Below, piece by piece: positions 42,807-51,685 of a stretch of 64,000 nucleotides of DNA. The position numbers were made by a program, and so were the translations under genes. The DNA is from Streptomyces sp. NBC_01451 (GTDB lineage: Bacteria > Actinomycetota > Actinomycetes > Streptomycetales > Streptomycetaceae): positions 1 through 64,000 of the forward strand of contig NZ_CP109479.1 of NCBI RefSeq assembly GCF_036227485.1, written 5' to 3'. Below the pieces are notes generated by a model. That model had not been told where the DNA came from. It saw nothing but the letters and a program-made list of their open reading frames with translations, and ran no database searches. Each line of letters starts with the position of its first letter. Position 1 is the stretch's first letter.

Positions 42807-45803
42807 ATGGCAGAACAGCGACCGTCGCGGCAGGAGCTGATCCGGCGTCGTCGCCGGAGCGGTTTCGTGGGCCGGCACGGGGAGATGAACGCGTTCCGGG
42901 AGAACCTGGTCCGGGATCCGGAAGGCGACGACTACCAGTTCCTTCTCCACGTGCGCGGCAACGCCGGTGTGGGCAAGACCTCGCTGGTCCGGCAGTGGGA
43001 GGCGGTCGCCCTCGAACAGTGCGCGACCACGGTCTACCTCGACGACAGTGTGCACAGCGCCGTGGAGGCGATGGAGGAGATCGGTGAGCGGCTGGGCCGT
43101 CAGGGCCTGGAGCTGCGCCGGTTCGACAAGCTGCTGGCGACGTTCCGCCAGCGCCACCACGAGACGCAGTCGGCGCGGGACACCCAGATGCCCGCGGAAG
43201 ACGGTAGTGCCGCGCAACCGCTCGCGGCCTCGCTCTCAGGGTCGGTCGCCGCGCAGGTGGGTCTCGTCGGCCTCGGAATGGTGCCGGTCGTGGGGGCGCT
43301 CGCCGGCGCGGTCGATCCGCAGCAGGTAGCCCAGGGCGCGGACCGGCTGCGGGCCGCGCTCGGCGCACGGCTGCGATCCCACGACGACGTACGGCTCGTC
43401 ATGGACCCTGTGCGCGGCCTGACCCCGGTGTTCCTTCAGGACCTGGCCGAGGTGGCGCGGCGGCGGCCACGGGTGGTGCTGTTCTTCGACGTGTACGAGC
43501 GGACAGGACCGGTGCTGGACGAGTGGCTGCGCGACATCGCCTTTGGCGAGGTGCACGGCGTACTGCCGGCGAACGTCCAGATCGTGCTGTCCGGACAGGG
43601 CCGTCTGGATGCCCGGAGCTGGGGCGACTGGCTCGACCTGGTCACGGAGGTGCCGCTGGAGGTGTTCACCGAGGAGGAGGCGCGAGCGCTTCTGGCACTG
43701 CGGGGCGTCACCGACGAACGGGTCGTCGAGGTCGTGCTGCGCCTGTCGGGCAGACTCCCCGTACTGGTCCACACGTTGGCGCAGGCCGGGCCCGACTCGG
43801 CCCATACTGTGGGCGACCCGTCAGGGACGGCGGTGGAGCGGTTCTTGAAATGGGAGACGGATCCCCCGCGTCGGGCCGCCGCCCTTGCTTTGGCTCTGCC
43901 TCTACAGTTCGACGAGGACGTCTACCGTGCCGTTGCCCCGCCTGAGGCCGCCGAGCAGTACTCCTGGGTGCGCCGACTCGCCTTCGTCACCGACCAGGCC
44001 GGGCGGTGCCGCTATCACGACGTCGTACGCGCTCCCATGCTGCGGCTGCAGCGCACCCAGTCACCCGCCCGCTGGCATGCCGCGCACGACCTGCTCGCGG
44101 AGACCTTCCACACCTGGCGGGCGCAGCGGGAGGAGGTGGTGCCGACTGCGGAACGTTGGGGCGACACGGTCTGGCGCGAGCACCGGTCGAACGAGACCTA
44201 CCACCGCCTGTGCGCCGATCCGCGCCGCGCTCTGCCGGAAGCACTCACGGAGGCCGTCCGTGCCTGCGAGCACGGGAGCGGCACGGCCCGGCGCTGGGCG
44301 CAGCTGCTCGCTCAGGCCGCAACGGACAGCGCGGACGAGGGCCTGGCCGAATGGGGAGACCGGCTGACCGCCGCGTCCCGGGACGACGCCTCGGCCGTCA
44401 TGGCCGTCCTTGACGCACTGCTCGCTTACTCCGGTATGGACACCGCGGGACAACTGCGCACCCGAATAGTCCGGGGGCGTCTCCACCGGCGCGCCGAGCG
44501 GTACGGACAGGCGCTCGCCGACTTCACCGCGGCGTTGGTCCTGGAGCCGCAGCACGCTGACGCCCTGGTGGGGCGGGCCCTCATCCACCAGCAGATGGGG
44601 AACGCCGACGACGCCCTTGCCGACATGGACGAGGCGATTCGCGCTCACCCCGGCGGCGCCTGGAACCACGTGTATCGGGGGCGCGTCCACCTGACGGCCG
44701 GGCACCGCACCGAAGCGCTCGCCGATTTCAACCGGGCAGTCGAACTCGACGCCGAGCAGGACTGGGCCCTCGCCAGCCGCGCCGAACTCCACCGCGCTCA
44801 GGGGCGATACCAGGAGGCGCTGGCGGATCTGGACCGCGCGCTCGGCATCGATCCGGAGTACACCTGGGCCTACGCGGAGCGGTCGCGATGCCTGAGTCAA
44901 TTGGAGCGGTGGGACGAAGCGGTCCACGACATGGCGCGAGCAGCCGACCTGGACTCCGGATCGGGGTGGTACCGTGCCCAACTCGCTGGCCTGCTCCTCG
45001 ATGTCGGACGGCACGCGGAGGCATTTCAGGAGGTCGACCGCGCCCTAACTGCCCCGGACGAGGACGGCCTACGCGGCCGAGCCTGGCCGTACACCTTCAG
45101 AGCCTGGGCACTGCACGGCCTGGGCCGCGACACCGAAGCCCTGTCCGACCTCGACCACGCGATCTCCCTCGACGACGCGTATGAGCTCGCCTTCGCGATG
45201 CGCGGATGGCTGCTGTGGGAGGCGGGGCGGCTCGCCGAAGCGGAACAGGACTTCGACCAGGCCCTGTCCGAGCACCCGCAATGGCCGTGGTGCCTGGCGG
45301 GCCGCAGCATGGTCCGCTTGTACGCGCAGCGGTACGAAGACGCTGTCAACGACCTCACTCGGGCTTTCAATATCCAGTTCGGCATCGCGGAGGCGGAAGG
45401 AAAGATCGCCCGGCCCCTCGTTGAACTGCTGCGGGAGCATCTTCCGACGAACCGCGCCCCCCTCACGGCCACGATCAGACTCGCAGCGCTCCTCAGCCAC
45501 CAGATCCAGTGGCCAGGTCTGACCCACCAAGCAGGCTCCGTCCTCGCCCTGCGCCCCAGCCCTCGGCTGCTGACCGGCGGCTTCCGACTGCTGCGCCGCG
45601 TCACCACCGCCCTCAACGACCCACCCGAAGGCGCGGACACCCAGCGGACCGCCTGGTCACTGAGGCTCCTGTCCCCCATTCTCCGCATCCTGGAGCCCCG
45701 GGGAGCTCCGACGGGGTCTGTGCGACCGACTAGCGATGGACACGCGACTGCCGTCGGCGGATCGGACACAGCTTCAGAGTCAAGATCAGAAGCTGCGTCG
45801 TAA
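42807..45803 (+). CDS. STAND/AAA NTPase with C-terminal TPR repeats
   Basis: A 998-residue protein from ATG 42807. GFVGRHGEMNAFRENL opens an NTPase domain as in many STAND proteins; Walker A GNAGVGKTS near residue 52, Walker B RVVLFFDVYERTG near 222, then a winged-helix region around residue 330-430. From about residue 560 to 870 lie TPR repeats (ALADFTAALVLEPQHADALV, EALADFNRAVELDAEQDWAL, ALADLDRALGIDPEYTWAYA). Such proteins act as sensors in bacterial immunity or signalling. A convergent terminator at 45905-45949 follows. Confidence 0.8.
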   Translation: MAEQRPSRQELIRRRRRSGFVGRHGEMNAFRENLVRDPEGDDYQFLLHVRGNAGVGKTSLVRQWEAVALEQCATTVYLDDSVHSAVEAMEEIGERLGRQGLELRRFDKLLATFRQRHHETQSARDTQMPAEDGSAAQPLAASLSGSVAAQVGLVGLGMVPVVGALAGAVDPQQVAQGADRLRAALGARLRSHDDVRLVMDPVRGLTPVFLQDLAEVARRRPRVVLFFDVYERTGPVLDEWLRDIAFGEVHGVLPANVQIVLSGQGRLDARSWGDWLDLVTEVPLEVFTEEEARALLALRGVTDERVVEVVLRLSGRLPVLVHTLAQAGPDSAHTVGDPSGTAVERFLKWETDPPRRAAALALALPLQFDEDVYRAVAPPEAAEQYSWVRRLAFVTDQAGRCRYHDVVRAPMLRLQRTQSPARWHAAHDLLAETFHTWRAQREEVVPTAERWGDTVWREHRSNETYHRLCADPRRALPEALTEAVRACEHGSGTARRWAQLLAQAATDSADEGLAEWGDRLTAASRDDASAVMAVLDALLAYSGMDTAGQLRTRIVRGRLHRRAERYGQALADFTAALVLEPQHADALVGRALIHQQMGNADDALADMDEAIRAHPGGAWNHVYRGRVHLTAGHRTEALADFNRAVELDAEQDWALASRAELHRAQGRYQEALADLDRALGIDPEYTWAYAERSRCLSQLERWDEAVHDMARAADLDSGSGWYRAQLAGLLLDVGRHAEAFQEVDRALTAPDEDGLRGRAWPYTFRAWALHGLGRDTEALSDLDHAISLDDAYELAFAMRGWLLWEAGRLAEAEQDFDQALSEHPQWPWCLAGRSMVRLYAQRYEDAVNDLTRAFNIQFGIAEAEGKIARPLVELLREHLPTNRAPLTATIRLAALLSHQIQWPGLTHQAGSVLALRPSPRLLTGGFRLLRRVTTALNDPPEGADTQRTAWSLRLLSPILRILEPRGAPTGSVRPTSDGHATAVGGSDTASESRSEAAS

Positions 45804-45904
45804 CCTTTCCCTCAGGTCAGGGCCGTGTGAGGTCAGTACGTCCGCTGCTTGCCGTTCGGTTTGACCTCGATGGACGGAGAAGCGAACGGCAGGCAGCAGC
45901 AGAG

Positions 45905-45949
45905 AGGCCCCTCGCACGCAGCCCCGAAGGAGCTGCGCGCGAGGGGCCT
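45905..45949. terminator. Bidirectional terminator-like hairpin
   Basis: An 18-bp stem AGGCCCCTCGCACGCAGC with one mismatch and a 9-base loop lies between two convergent genes (45803 and 46045). Confidence 0.8.
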
Positions 45950-46044
45950 GATGATCCAGGACGTGGAGGGACCCGAGGGGTGGCTTGCTGGCCACCATAG
46001 TGACAAGCCATCTGCGCCTGTTGAGTACCGCAGCTTCCCCGGCT

Positions 46045-46560
46045 CTACTCCTGAACGAGGTCGTAGACAGCCCGTTGATGGTCGGTTTTGATGATGAGCC
46101 CGTCTGCGCACAGGTCGCGCAGGATCTGCCGGACCCTTTTCTCCGCTGCCTGTTGGTCTTCCCACGCGTGACCGTGGTCGCCCAGAGCCTGGATGGCGCG
46201 CTGCGGATCCCAGGTGCCACCGAGGGCGCGAATCGCCTGGGCGAGGACATGCCGGTCGGGATGATCCTTCTTGCGGTGGTTGGCGATGCTGGCAGGGGCG
46301 CCGCTGTAGTTACAGTCGGCGCACTTCTCCCACGAGCAGTCCGGATCGGTGACGGCGGCGTAGCGGACGGAATGGTGCGAGCCGAAGCCGTGGGCGTGGA
46401 GCAGTTGAGCGACGGACCCGTCGTACTTGAGGGCCATGAGCGCGGCTTCGGCGATCTTGTCGTGGCCGGCGGCGAAGAACTTGCCTAGGCCGACGTCCTT
46501 CCCGCAGCCGCACCAGCACTTGCCGGTCGGGATGAGACGAGGCTTCTCATTGCTTGACAT
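46045..46560 (-). CDS. Zinc-cluster protein under a repeat operator
   Basis: A 171-residue protein from ATG 46560. N-terminal CWCGCGKDVGLGKFFAAGHD has three Cys and a His, and CSWEKCADCNYSG has three more near residue 73, so a metal-binding module is likely. The rest is helical. Upstream, 46564-46625 holds repeated CCAAGG/CCTTGG motifs, suggesting that the gene is tightly regulated, possibly by itself. Family not identified. Confidence 0.65.
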   Translation of the reverse strand: MSSNEKPRLIPTGKCWCGCGKDVGLGKFFAAGHDKIAEAALMALKYDGSVAQLLHAHGFGSHHSVRYAAVTDPDCSWEKCADCNYSGAPASIANHRKKDHPDRHVLAQAIRALGGTWDPQRAIQALGDHGHAWEDQQAAEKRVRQILRDLCADGLIIKTDHQRAVYDLVQE

Positions 46561-46563
46561 AAA

Positions 46564-46625
46564 GCCAAGGTAGCAATCCTTGGATTGAAGCCAAGATATA
46601 AATCCAAGGATAGCATCCAAGGATT
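46564..46625 (-). promoter_or_regulatory. Operator array of CCAAGG repeats
   Basis: Motifs at 46565-46570 (CCAAGG), 46575-46586 (AATCCTTGGATT, palindromic), 46591-46595 (CCAAG), 46600-46611 (AATCCAAGGATA) and 46615-46625 (ATCCAAGGATT). Spacing between the full copies is about 25 and 15 bases. The DNA is AT-rich compared with its surroundings. This pattern fits several binding sites of one regulator in the promoter of the zinc-cluster gene. Confidence 0.7.
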
Positions 46626-47087
46626 GCGTCGAAAAGCAAGCGTACAGCCGCAAGCTGGCTTCATGCACAGCAGGGTCAGCAGCGCGCGTCGCCGGGGGGC
46701 AAGCAGGCTGGTCAGCTGAACGTCCGCGCTACTTCAAGCCGTCCCCTGAGGCGATCTCTGACTCCGGCTTCTTATGCCGGGACTTGGCCATCAGCAGGGA
46801 GGCGCCCTGCTGCCTACTCAAGCGTGGCCGGGGTTGGGGCGGAGCTACCGGCTGGGGAGCAGTCCCTCCCCTCACCACGGCGCCGACCGATCTGATCAAC
46901 GCGACCCGGGCCAGGTCAACCCCGGACACTTCGCCGCCGTTCGGAGCAGCAGGCCGACGCCCGTTGGGCCGACGGCGAGTCGGCCGCCCGCGAACGTTGG
47001 CACGCCCTGGTCACCGCCCGGCGCTGCCTCCTCAGCACCAGGCGACAGGCAGCCGCGCGGCTGCCTCGGACTGCACCTGTTGGCCGA
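46626..47087. other. Intergenic with coding-like remnants
   Basis: A frame on the plus strand near 46940-47090 reads RWADGESAARERWHALVTAR, which looks like a coiled fragment of a lost gene, but has no start or end that fits. A 66-codon minus-strand frame at 46729-46929 is not convincing. No intact gene. Confidence 0.35.
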
Positions 47088-47768
47088 CTAAAGCTTGCGG
47101 AGCCCGCTGAGAGCCCGTTCGAGCAGACTTACGGCAGGGGCGCTACCGGCCTCGGCGGCCTGCGGCTGGTGAACATCGACGATTCCTGCTTCCGCAAGAT
47201 CAGCTACAAGGATGCGGGCAACTCCAAGAGGCACATCGGTGAGCGCCGCGATCTCAGCGACCGACCTGATCTCCTGGCACAGTCGGCAGATCCTCTGGTG
47301 TTCAGGCAGCATCCCCGCCCACTGGTGAGGTTCAGCAGCGGTGGAGACGAGCGCCTCGATGGCCAGGAGGTAGCGCGGCCGGGTACGTCCGCCGGTCATC
47401 ACGGATGGCGCGAGCGAACGTTGTTCGTCTACTGCTCCCACGACTGCTGCCGCACCGGAACGGGCGGGGTACACGTCGGTACCAGCTGATCCACCGCCTC
47501 GCAGGTTCTGCAGGCGAGGGCGGTCGCCGTGCCGGTGAAGACGCCGGTTCGTCTCACGGCCCGCATCCGCAGTGTCCTCGGCAGGGAATGCAGATGGCCG
47601 GCCCGCTGCCGCTTCCTCGGCTTCGGCCCGTCGGCGAGCTTCGGCGGTGACCCGTTCGAGCGCAGCCGAAAGGGTCTCCGGTGCGGAATACTGTTCGACG
47701 AGCCGGTCGTAGGCGGCATCCTGATCGGCCGGCTTGGACGCGCCGATGGGTGTCGGATCCATCTTCAT
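47088..47768 (-). CDS. DUF742-containing protein with extra N terminus
   Basis: A 226-residue protein from ATG 47768, overlapping the sigma gene stop (ATGA). The C-terminal 110 residues are DUF742: MTGGRTRPRYLLAIEALVST, then EHQRICRLCQEIRSVAEIAA and LGVARILVADLAEAGIVDV. DUF742 proteins normally stand alone at about 120 residues in Streptomyces conservons (CvnC). Here an N-terminal extension of about 110 residues precedes it, and a stretch around residues 70-110 looks out of frame (Arg/Gly/His-rich), so a fusion or a compensated pair of frameshifts is possible. Confidence 0.65.
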   Translation of the reverse strand: MKMDPTPIGASKPADQDAAYDRLVEQYSAPETLSAALERVTAEARRRAEAEEAAAGRPSAFPAEDTADAGRETNRRLHRHGDRPRLQNLRGGGSAGTDVYPARSGAAAVVGAVDEQRSLAPSVMTGGRTRPRYLLAIEALVSTAAEPHQWAGMLPEHQRICRLCQEIRSVAEIAALTDVPLGVARILVADLAEAGIVDVHQPQAAEAGSAPAVSLLERALSGLRKL

Positions 47769-48247
47769 GCCTCCCTGTCCATCCGGATCGCGCTTCTCAG
47801 GGTCCGGCGCGCGTGGGCGAGGTTGGCCCTCGCCTGCGCCGGGGTGCACCCCAGGACTTCGGCGATCTCCGAAGGAGTCATGTCAACCAGTGTCAGCGTC
47901 ATGACTTCCTGCTGCCTTCGGGGCAGAGCCGCGATTGCGGTTCCTGCGACCAGAGCGAGCTCCGCCGCGACCAGGTCCTGCGTCGACCCGCGGTCAACGA
48001 GTTCCCTCTCCGACAGCCCGGCCTGCTGATTCCCCGCCAGTTGGCAAGCCACCCGGAACGCGACGGTTCGGACCCATGCCTGAGGGGCCTGCACCTTCCC
48101 CCAGTGCTGGACCAGCCTGGTCATAGCCTCGGCAGCAGCGTCTTGCGCGATGACCTCGGCGAAACCGCGGTGGGCGACCAGCATGGCGATCACCCGGGGA
48201 TAGTGACTCTCGAAGAACGCCGTGAAACCGTCGGACTCACTGTCCAC
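47765..48247 (-). CDS. ECF-type sigma factor
   Basis: A 160-residue protein from GTG 48247. Region 2: FFESHYPRVIAMLVAHRGFA and AAAEAMTRLVQHWGKVQAPQ. Region 4: ALPRRQQEVMTLTLVDMTPS, EIAEVLGCTPAQARANLAHA. Middle gene of an apparent operon, preceded by a small membrane protein (11-base overlap) and followed by the DUF742 gene (ATGA overlap). Confidence 0.85.
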   Translation of the reverse strand: MDSESDGFTAFFESHYPRVIAMLVAHRGFAEVIAQDAAAEAMTRLVQHWGKVQAPQAWVRTVAFRVACQLAGNQQAGLSERELVDRGSTQDLVAAELALVAGTAIAALPRRQQEVMTLTLVDMTPSEIAEVLGCTPAQARANLAHARRTLRSAIRMDREA

Positions 48248-48497
48248 TCCGATCGCCTCTCCGGCCCGGACGCGAATCGCACCCGTTCCTGCGCTTCACG
48301 ACGACAATCAGCAGGACCAGTAAAGCCGAAGTGAGCGTGACTGCCACTGAATTGGTGGTCACGTACAGAGTCCCGAGACCTCCCAGAACGGTGTTGATCA
48401 ACAACACCAAGCTGGCTGTTTCGCTGTGTCCCGAGCCTGCGGTCGGTTCGGGAACCGGATCCGGCTGCTCGGGGAGCTGCGGGTGGCTTTCCGTCAT
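48237..48497 (-). CDS. Small membrane protein, sigma operon
   Basis: An 86-residue protein from ATG 48497. Two hydrophobic segments (ETASLVLLINTVLGGLGTLY and SVAVTLTSALLVLLIVVV) end in a basic KRRNGCDSRPGRR tail. It overlaps the sigma gene by 11 bases. It may be a membrane partner or regulator of the sigma factor; no anti-sigma motif is visible. Confidence 0.6.
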   Translation of the reverse strand: MTESHPQLPEQPDPVPEPTAGSGHSETASLVLLINTVLGGLGTLYVTTNSVAVTLTSALLVLLIVVVKRRNGCDSRPGRRGDRSGQ

Positions 48498-49038
48498 ACC
48501 TACCTAGAGCCTGCGGAGACCACTCGCGCGAAAAGTGAAGTGAGTCACATGGAGGTCGGGGTCTGCGCGTGCCAGGTGACCGAATGTGGACTACCTGGTG
48601 GCCGATCGTCCTGGGACGGTGCTCAACGCCATAGTCTCGGCCGAAGCGGTTGGCCTCCGCCGCGTACCCGGACAGCCGGTTACAGCCAGCAGCAGGGCTT
48701 CTCCGGCACCGATGACGGCGCTACCCAGCTCACTGACCAGCCTCACCAGCGTCTCTGTCTGCACGTCAACTCGCCTGCCGGGCCGGCTCGTGGCTCTGGG
48801 TATGAGAGCGGAGGGAACGCTCGTGCTCTTTGTGTGCGCGGTCCTCTTCCTTCCTCCTCTTCAGTCAGCGGGAACGGGTCGCTGCTGGGGGGTTGCGTTT
48901 CCCCAGTACGGCGGAGTCTGCGAGCATCTCGCCTCCCTGCCCGGCTACCGGCCACCCCCGCCCGTCCGTCGCCCGCGGCCGGTCCTGATACGCAACGTCT
49001 GACGGAGCGGCACCTGGCCGGGCCTGCAGAACGCGAAC
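48498..49038. other. Intergenic, no gene supported
   Basis: About 540 bases. A frame on the plus strand stays open for 216 codons but its translation is not protein-like, and a short minus-strand stretch (LVRLVSELGSAVIGAGEALL) is only weakly suggestive. The right end enters the repeated hairpin cassette. Confidence 0.35.
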
Positions 49039-49069
49039 GGCCCGCCGTTTCGGGGGAAAACGGCGGGCC
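49039..49069 (+). terminator. Repeated hairpin, second copy
   Basis: Same stem as 36993-37023 (GGCCCGCCG/CGGCGGGCC), with flanking sequence also similar. It introduces the second tRNA-Gly-like cassette. Confidence 0.7.
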
Positions 49070-49161
49070 GTACTGACCGCCACGGTGCCACACCCCCGAG
49101 CGCATCGCACGCCGGAACAGGGAAATCGCAGCCGCCCGGGTTCTCCCGCCGGGCAACGAAC

Positions 49162-49190
49162 GGGGCCCGTCCGGTGTACGGACGGGCCCC
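49162..49190 (-). terminator. Terminator of tRNA-Gly-like gene, copy 2
   Basis: Perfect 12-bp stem GGGGCCCGTCCG with loop GTGTA, downstream of the tRNA on the minus strand. The sequence differs from copy 1, but the position and pairing are kept, which suggests function. Confidence 0.8.
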
Positions 49191-49198
49191 ATATATCG

Positions 49199-49268
49199 AG
49201 CGCCGGGCAGGCCTTGCACCTGCATTTCCCCGCAGGAAGCGGGGCGTCTTGCCTTGGACCACCAACGC
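49199..49268 (-). tRNA. tRNA-Gly(UCC)-like, copy 2
   Basis: Nearly identical to copy 1 at 37153-37222, with one change in the D loop (GGCAA for GGAAA). All stems, the anticodon loop CTTCCTG, U73 and the odd T loop TGCAAGG are conserved, whereas sequence outside the gene diverges to about 80 percent. This contrast argues that the RNA is under selection. Confidence 0.75.
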
Positions 49269-49416
49269 GCAACCAGCCATCCTAAGTTGCGGCGACCAGC
49301 TCAAGATCAAGTTTAGCGTATGCGGCCGGCTCTCCGTCCCCAGGAAGGCCTCAAACCGGCCCGCTGTCGCCGGACCGGAGTCCCACGGAAAGAGAAGAAC
49401 CACACGTGCCACAGGA

Positions 49417-49701
49417 TCAGCGCGGGGCTTCGGCGCTGCCGCCGTGGCGGACCCGTTCCAGGATCTGTTCGTGGAGAGCAGCCAGGCTCTGCGGCGGCGC
49501 GGGGACGGGGCTGCCTGTGAGGGTGTACCACTCGTCTGCGTCCGTGTACTGGATGGCGATGTGGGCGCGTCCGTCGTCAAGGAGGCGGGTGGTGATGGTG
49601 AGGTCGCCGGTGATGACACCGACCTCGTCCGTCATCGCACCGCCGGGACCGGCCTTCACCTTGCTGACGATCTGCTCCGGCGGTGAGGGGTGTGCGCTCA
49701 T
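49417..49701 (-). CDS. Small hypothetical protein coupled to DUF1524 gene
   Basis: A 94-residue protein from ATG 49701, overlapping the DUF1524 stop (ATGA). The sequence is beta-rich (LTITTRLLDDGRAHIAIQYT, DADEWYTLTGSPVPAPPQSL) with a helical tail (ALHEQILERVRHGGSAEAPR). Cotranslation with a nuclease suggests an immunity or accessory role, but no cognate is known. Family not recognised. Confidence 0.6.
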   Translation of the reverse strand: MSAHPSPPEQIVSKVKAGPGGAMTDEVGVITGDLTITTRLLDDGRAHIAIQYTDADEWYTLTGSPVPAPPQSLAALHEQILERVRHGGSAEAPR

Positions 49702-50426
49702 GAGGAGCAGGTACCCAGCATGTCGGTGATCGTGGTCTTCTCGTTCTCGGTCACCGACAGTCCGTAGGTGGACTTCACCGACACCCAGGCGCGGGCGTAG
49801 GTGCACCAGTACGTTTTGGACGGCGGCTGCCACTCGTCCGGGCCCTGGTCGCCCTTCGACCGGTTCGAGGCGGCGGAGACGGCCAGCAGCTGCGAGTGCG
49901 TCAGATCGTTCGCGAACGCCTTCCGCTTCTCCTGCGTCCGCGTGTTGGCGCCGACTGGCGGGCAGCGTCAGGCGTTCGCCAGCGGCACCATGTGGTCGAT
50001 GTCGAGATCCGAGGCGTCCGTGAACGCCTTGTCGTCGTACACGCTCACCCACCGGCCGGACACCGCCCGGCATTCGCCGTCCCGCTTGACGTCCGCGCCG
50101 TCGCGTTCCAGCACTGTCTCGCGGGTGTCGCAGGACTCCCCCTGCGAGGCCCAGTGGGGGAACTTGGCGCGGCTGTAACCAGACATCGAGCCGTTCGGCG
50201 CCACCTTCAGCCCGGCCAACTCGGTACGGGTTTGTTCAGCCGACGGCACGCCCGGCAACGTGCCCGTGCCGGCCTCGCCGCCCGGTGCCCCGGCCGAGGC
50301 CGAGGCCGACGGTTTGGCGTCGCTCGGCTGAGGTGCCGCCGGATCGTCGATGGCCGTGCAGCCGGCCACCGCGAATACGGTCACGGCCGCCAAGCCCCGC
50401 CCCCACCAGTACTGCTGACGCCCCAT
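49698..50426 (-). pseudogene. DUF1524 nuclease lipoprotein with in-frame TGA
   Basis: From ATG 50426 the protein has a lipobox (VFAVAGC), a linker, MSGYSRAKFPHWASQGESCD and LDIDHMVPLANA. The next codon is TGA (about 49966-49968), where the paralogue at 29472 has Trp (LAESW). After it the same frame continues protein-like (RTQEKRKAFANDLTHSQLLA, SNRSKGDQGPDEWQPP) to TGA 49698. So it is a nonsense mutant of a 242-residue gene, or a very recent loss. Confidence 0.85.
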
Positions 50427-50889
50427 GACCTGTTGATTCCTCCCGCCGGGGACCATACGGGCCGCAGCGTACCCGCCCAGTACCACCCGCCCGGTCACTG
50501 CAGCGCACCGCTCACCCCTACGAGGTGAGCGGTGGTGGCTGACGGTCGGGTGAGCCGTACATCCGTGAGAAGAGGGGCGGCCAATCCGGGCAAGCCACAA
50601 GTGGCAGAAGCGTGAAAGCCACACCCGACGCCCCTGGGCGGGTCAACCATACGAGGGGCTCACCACGTCCCGCAGAACAACGTAGGGAAGCGTGACGCTT
50701 CCGCGACCGCTTCCCTACGGGCAACATCAGGCAGCAGACTCACCTCACGGCCTTCGTCGGGGTCACGTGCACCTTGGTCGGAGCACATGATCAGACGAAG
50801 GCCGCCCCCACGTCCGGCGAACTCCCAGGTGAGGACTCAGTTCGAGACGCCGTTCGAGACGCCGTTCGAGACCGGAAGAAAAAGAAAGC
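50427..50889. other. Intergenic, no gene supported
   Basis: About 460 bases between two genes, both on the minus strand. I find no frame with start and family match. The stretch 50846-50872 repeats CGTTCGAGACGC (GAGACGCCGTTC twice), a short tandem repeat without clear meaning. Confidence 0.35.
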
Positions 50890-51519
50890 TCAGTACAGCT
50901 TGTTCACCGCCGTGACGGTCGTGGCCTTGAAGTCGGCCACCTGGGCGTGCTGGAAGGTGCCCATCCGGCCCCACCGGACGACCGTCACGGTGGCGCCGTC
51001 GCGGCCGACCGAGAAGAGGCCGATGTCGGAGGAGCCCCAGGCGGAGGCTGTGTGGATGCCGTAGACGTCGGCGCCCTCCTCGACGTTCAGCCGGCCGTAG
51101 TACTTCTGCGTCGCCGTGATGTCCGGGTCCTGCTGCATGAGCTTCTTCGCGCAGCCGGCCAGGTCCTTGCGCAGCAGCGCCGCGAAGTCCTTCGCCCACT
51201 GTTCGCTGCGCCCCTCGACCGTGAGCTGCTGGGCGTTGGTGTCGTACTCCGTCCAGTACTCCCGGTGCGTGGTGGTGGACGGCAGCGCGTCGCCCACGCA
51301 CATCGGCAGCGGGTCGGGCTGGCCGGCCGTGACCGCTCCGGCGTACCACGGCGAGGACGGGTAGGGCGGCAGGTCGGCCGGCTCCAGGAACCGGGGCGTG
51401 TCGGAGGCCGGCGTGGTGGCGGCGGCCGGGACAGCGGCTGCGGCGACACCGGCCACGGCCGCCAGCGCGGCCACGGTGGTACGGATGCCTCGGGTACGGA
51501 TCTGCATGGTCTCCCCCAT
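50890..51519 (-). CDS. Secreted protein of unknown function
   Basis: A 209-residue protein; the start MGET at 51519 or the ATG at 51507 (MQIRTRGIRTTVAALAAVAG). A clear signal peptide ends at AAAVPAAATTP. The mature part has two Cys residues (LPMCVGDAL, DLAGCAKKL), a WYAGAVTAGQPDPLPM block, and a beta-rich end (VTVVRWGRMGTFQHAQVADF). Probably a secreted, disulfide-stabilised Streptomyces protein; no enzyme signature. Rich in Trp and Tyr, unlike the membrane genes around it. Confidence 0.7.
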   Translation of the reverse strand: MGETMQIRTRGIRTTVAALAAVAGVAAAAVPAAATTPASDTPRFLEPADLPPYPSSPWYAGAVTAGQPDPLPMCVGDALPSTTTHREYWTEYDTNAQQLTVEGRSEQWAKDFAALLRKDLAGCAKKLMQQDPDITATQKYYGRLNVEEGADVYGIHTASAWGSSDIGLFSVGRDGATVTVVRWGRMGTFQHAQVADFKATTVTAVNKLY

Positions 51520-51685
51520 TGGTTCCCCGGTCGAATGCGCGGGCTTGCGCCCTTGCCCCCCGTACGACCCACCACCACCCGTGACGGTTGCCCTGTACGT
51601 CCGCTACGGATCCGTCCCGATTGTCACCGTCCTGCCACCGGGTTCGAGGCCGGTGAACTCCCACTCCCGCCCGTGGTCGGCTCAG

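Noticed and set aside
45849..46091. 80-codon plus-strand frame after the NTPase-TPR gene
   Set aside because: It spans a strong terminator hairpin and has no ribosome binding site or protein-like pattern.
46729..46929. 66-codon minus-strand frame
   Set aside because: The sequence is low complexity, lacks a ribosome binding site and does not match the 66-residue membrane family.
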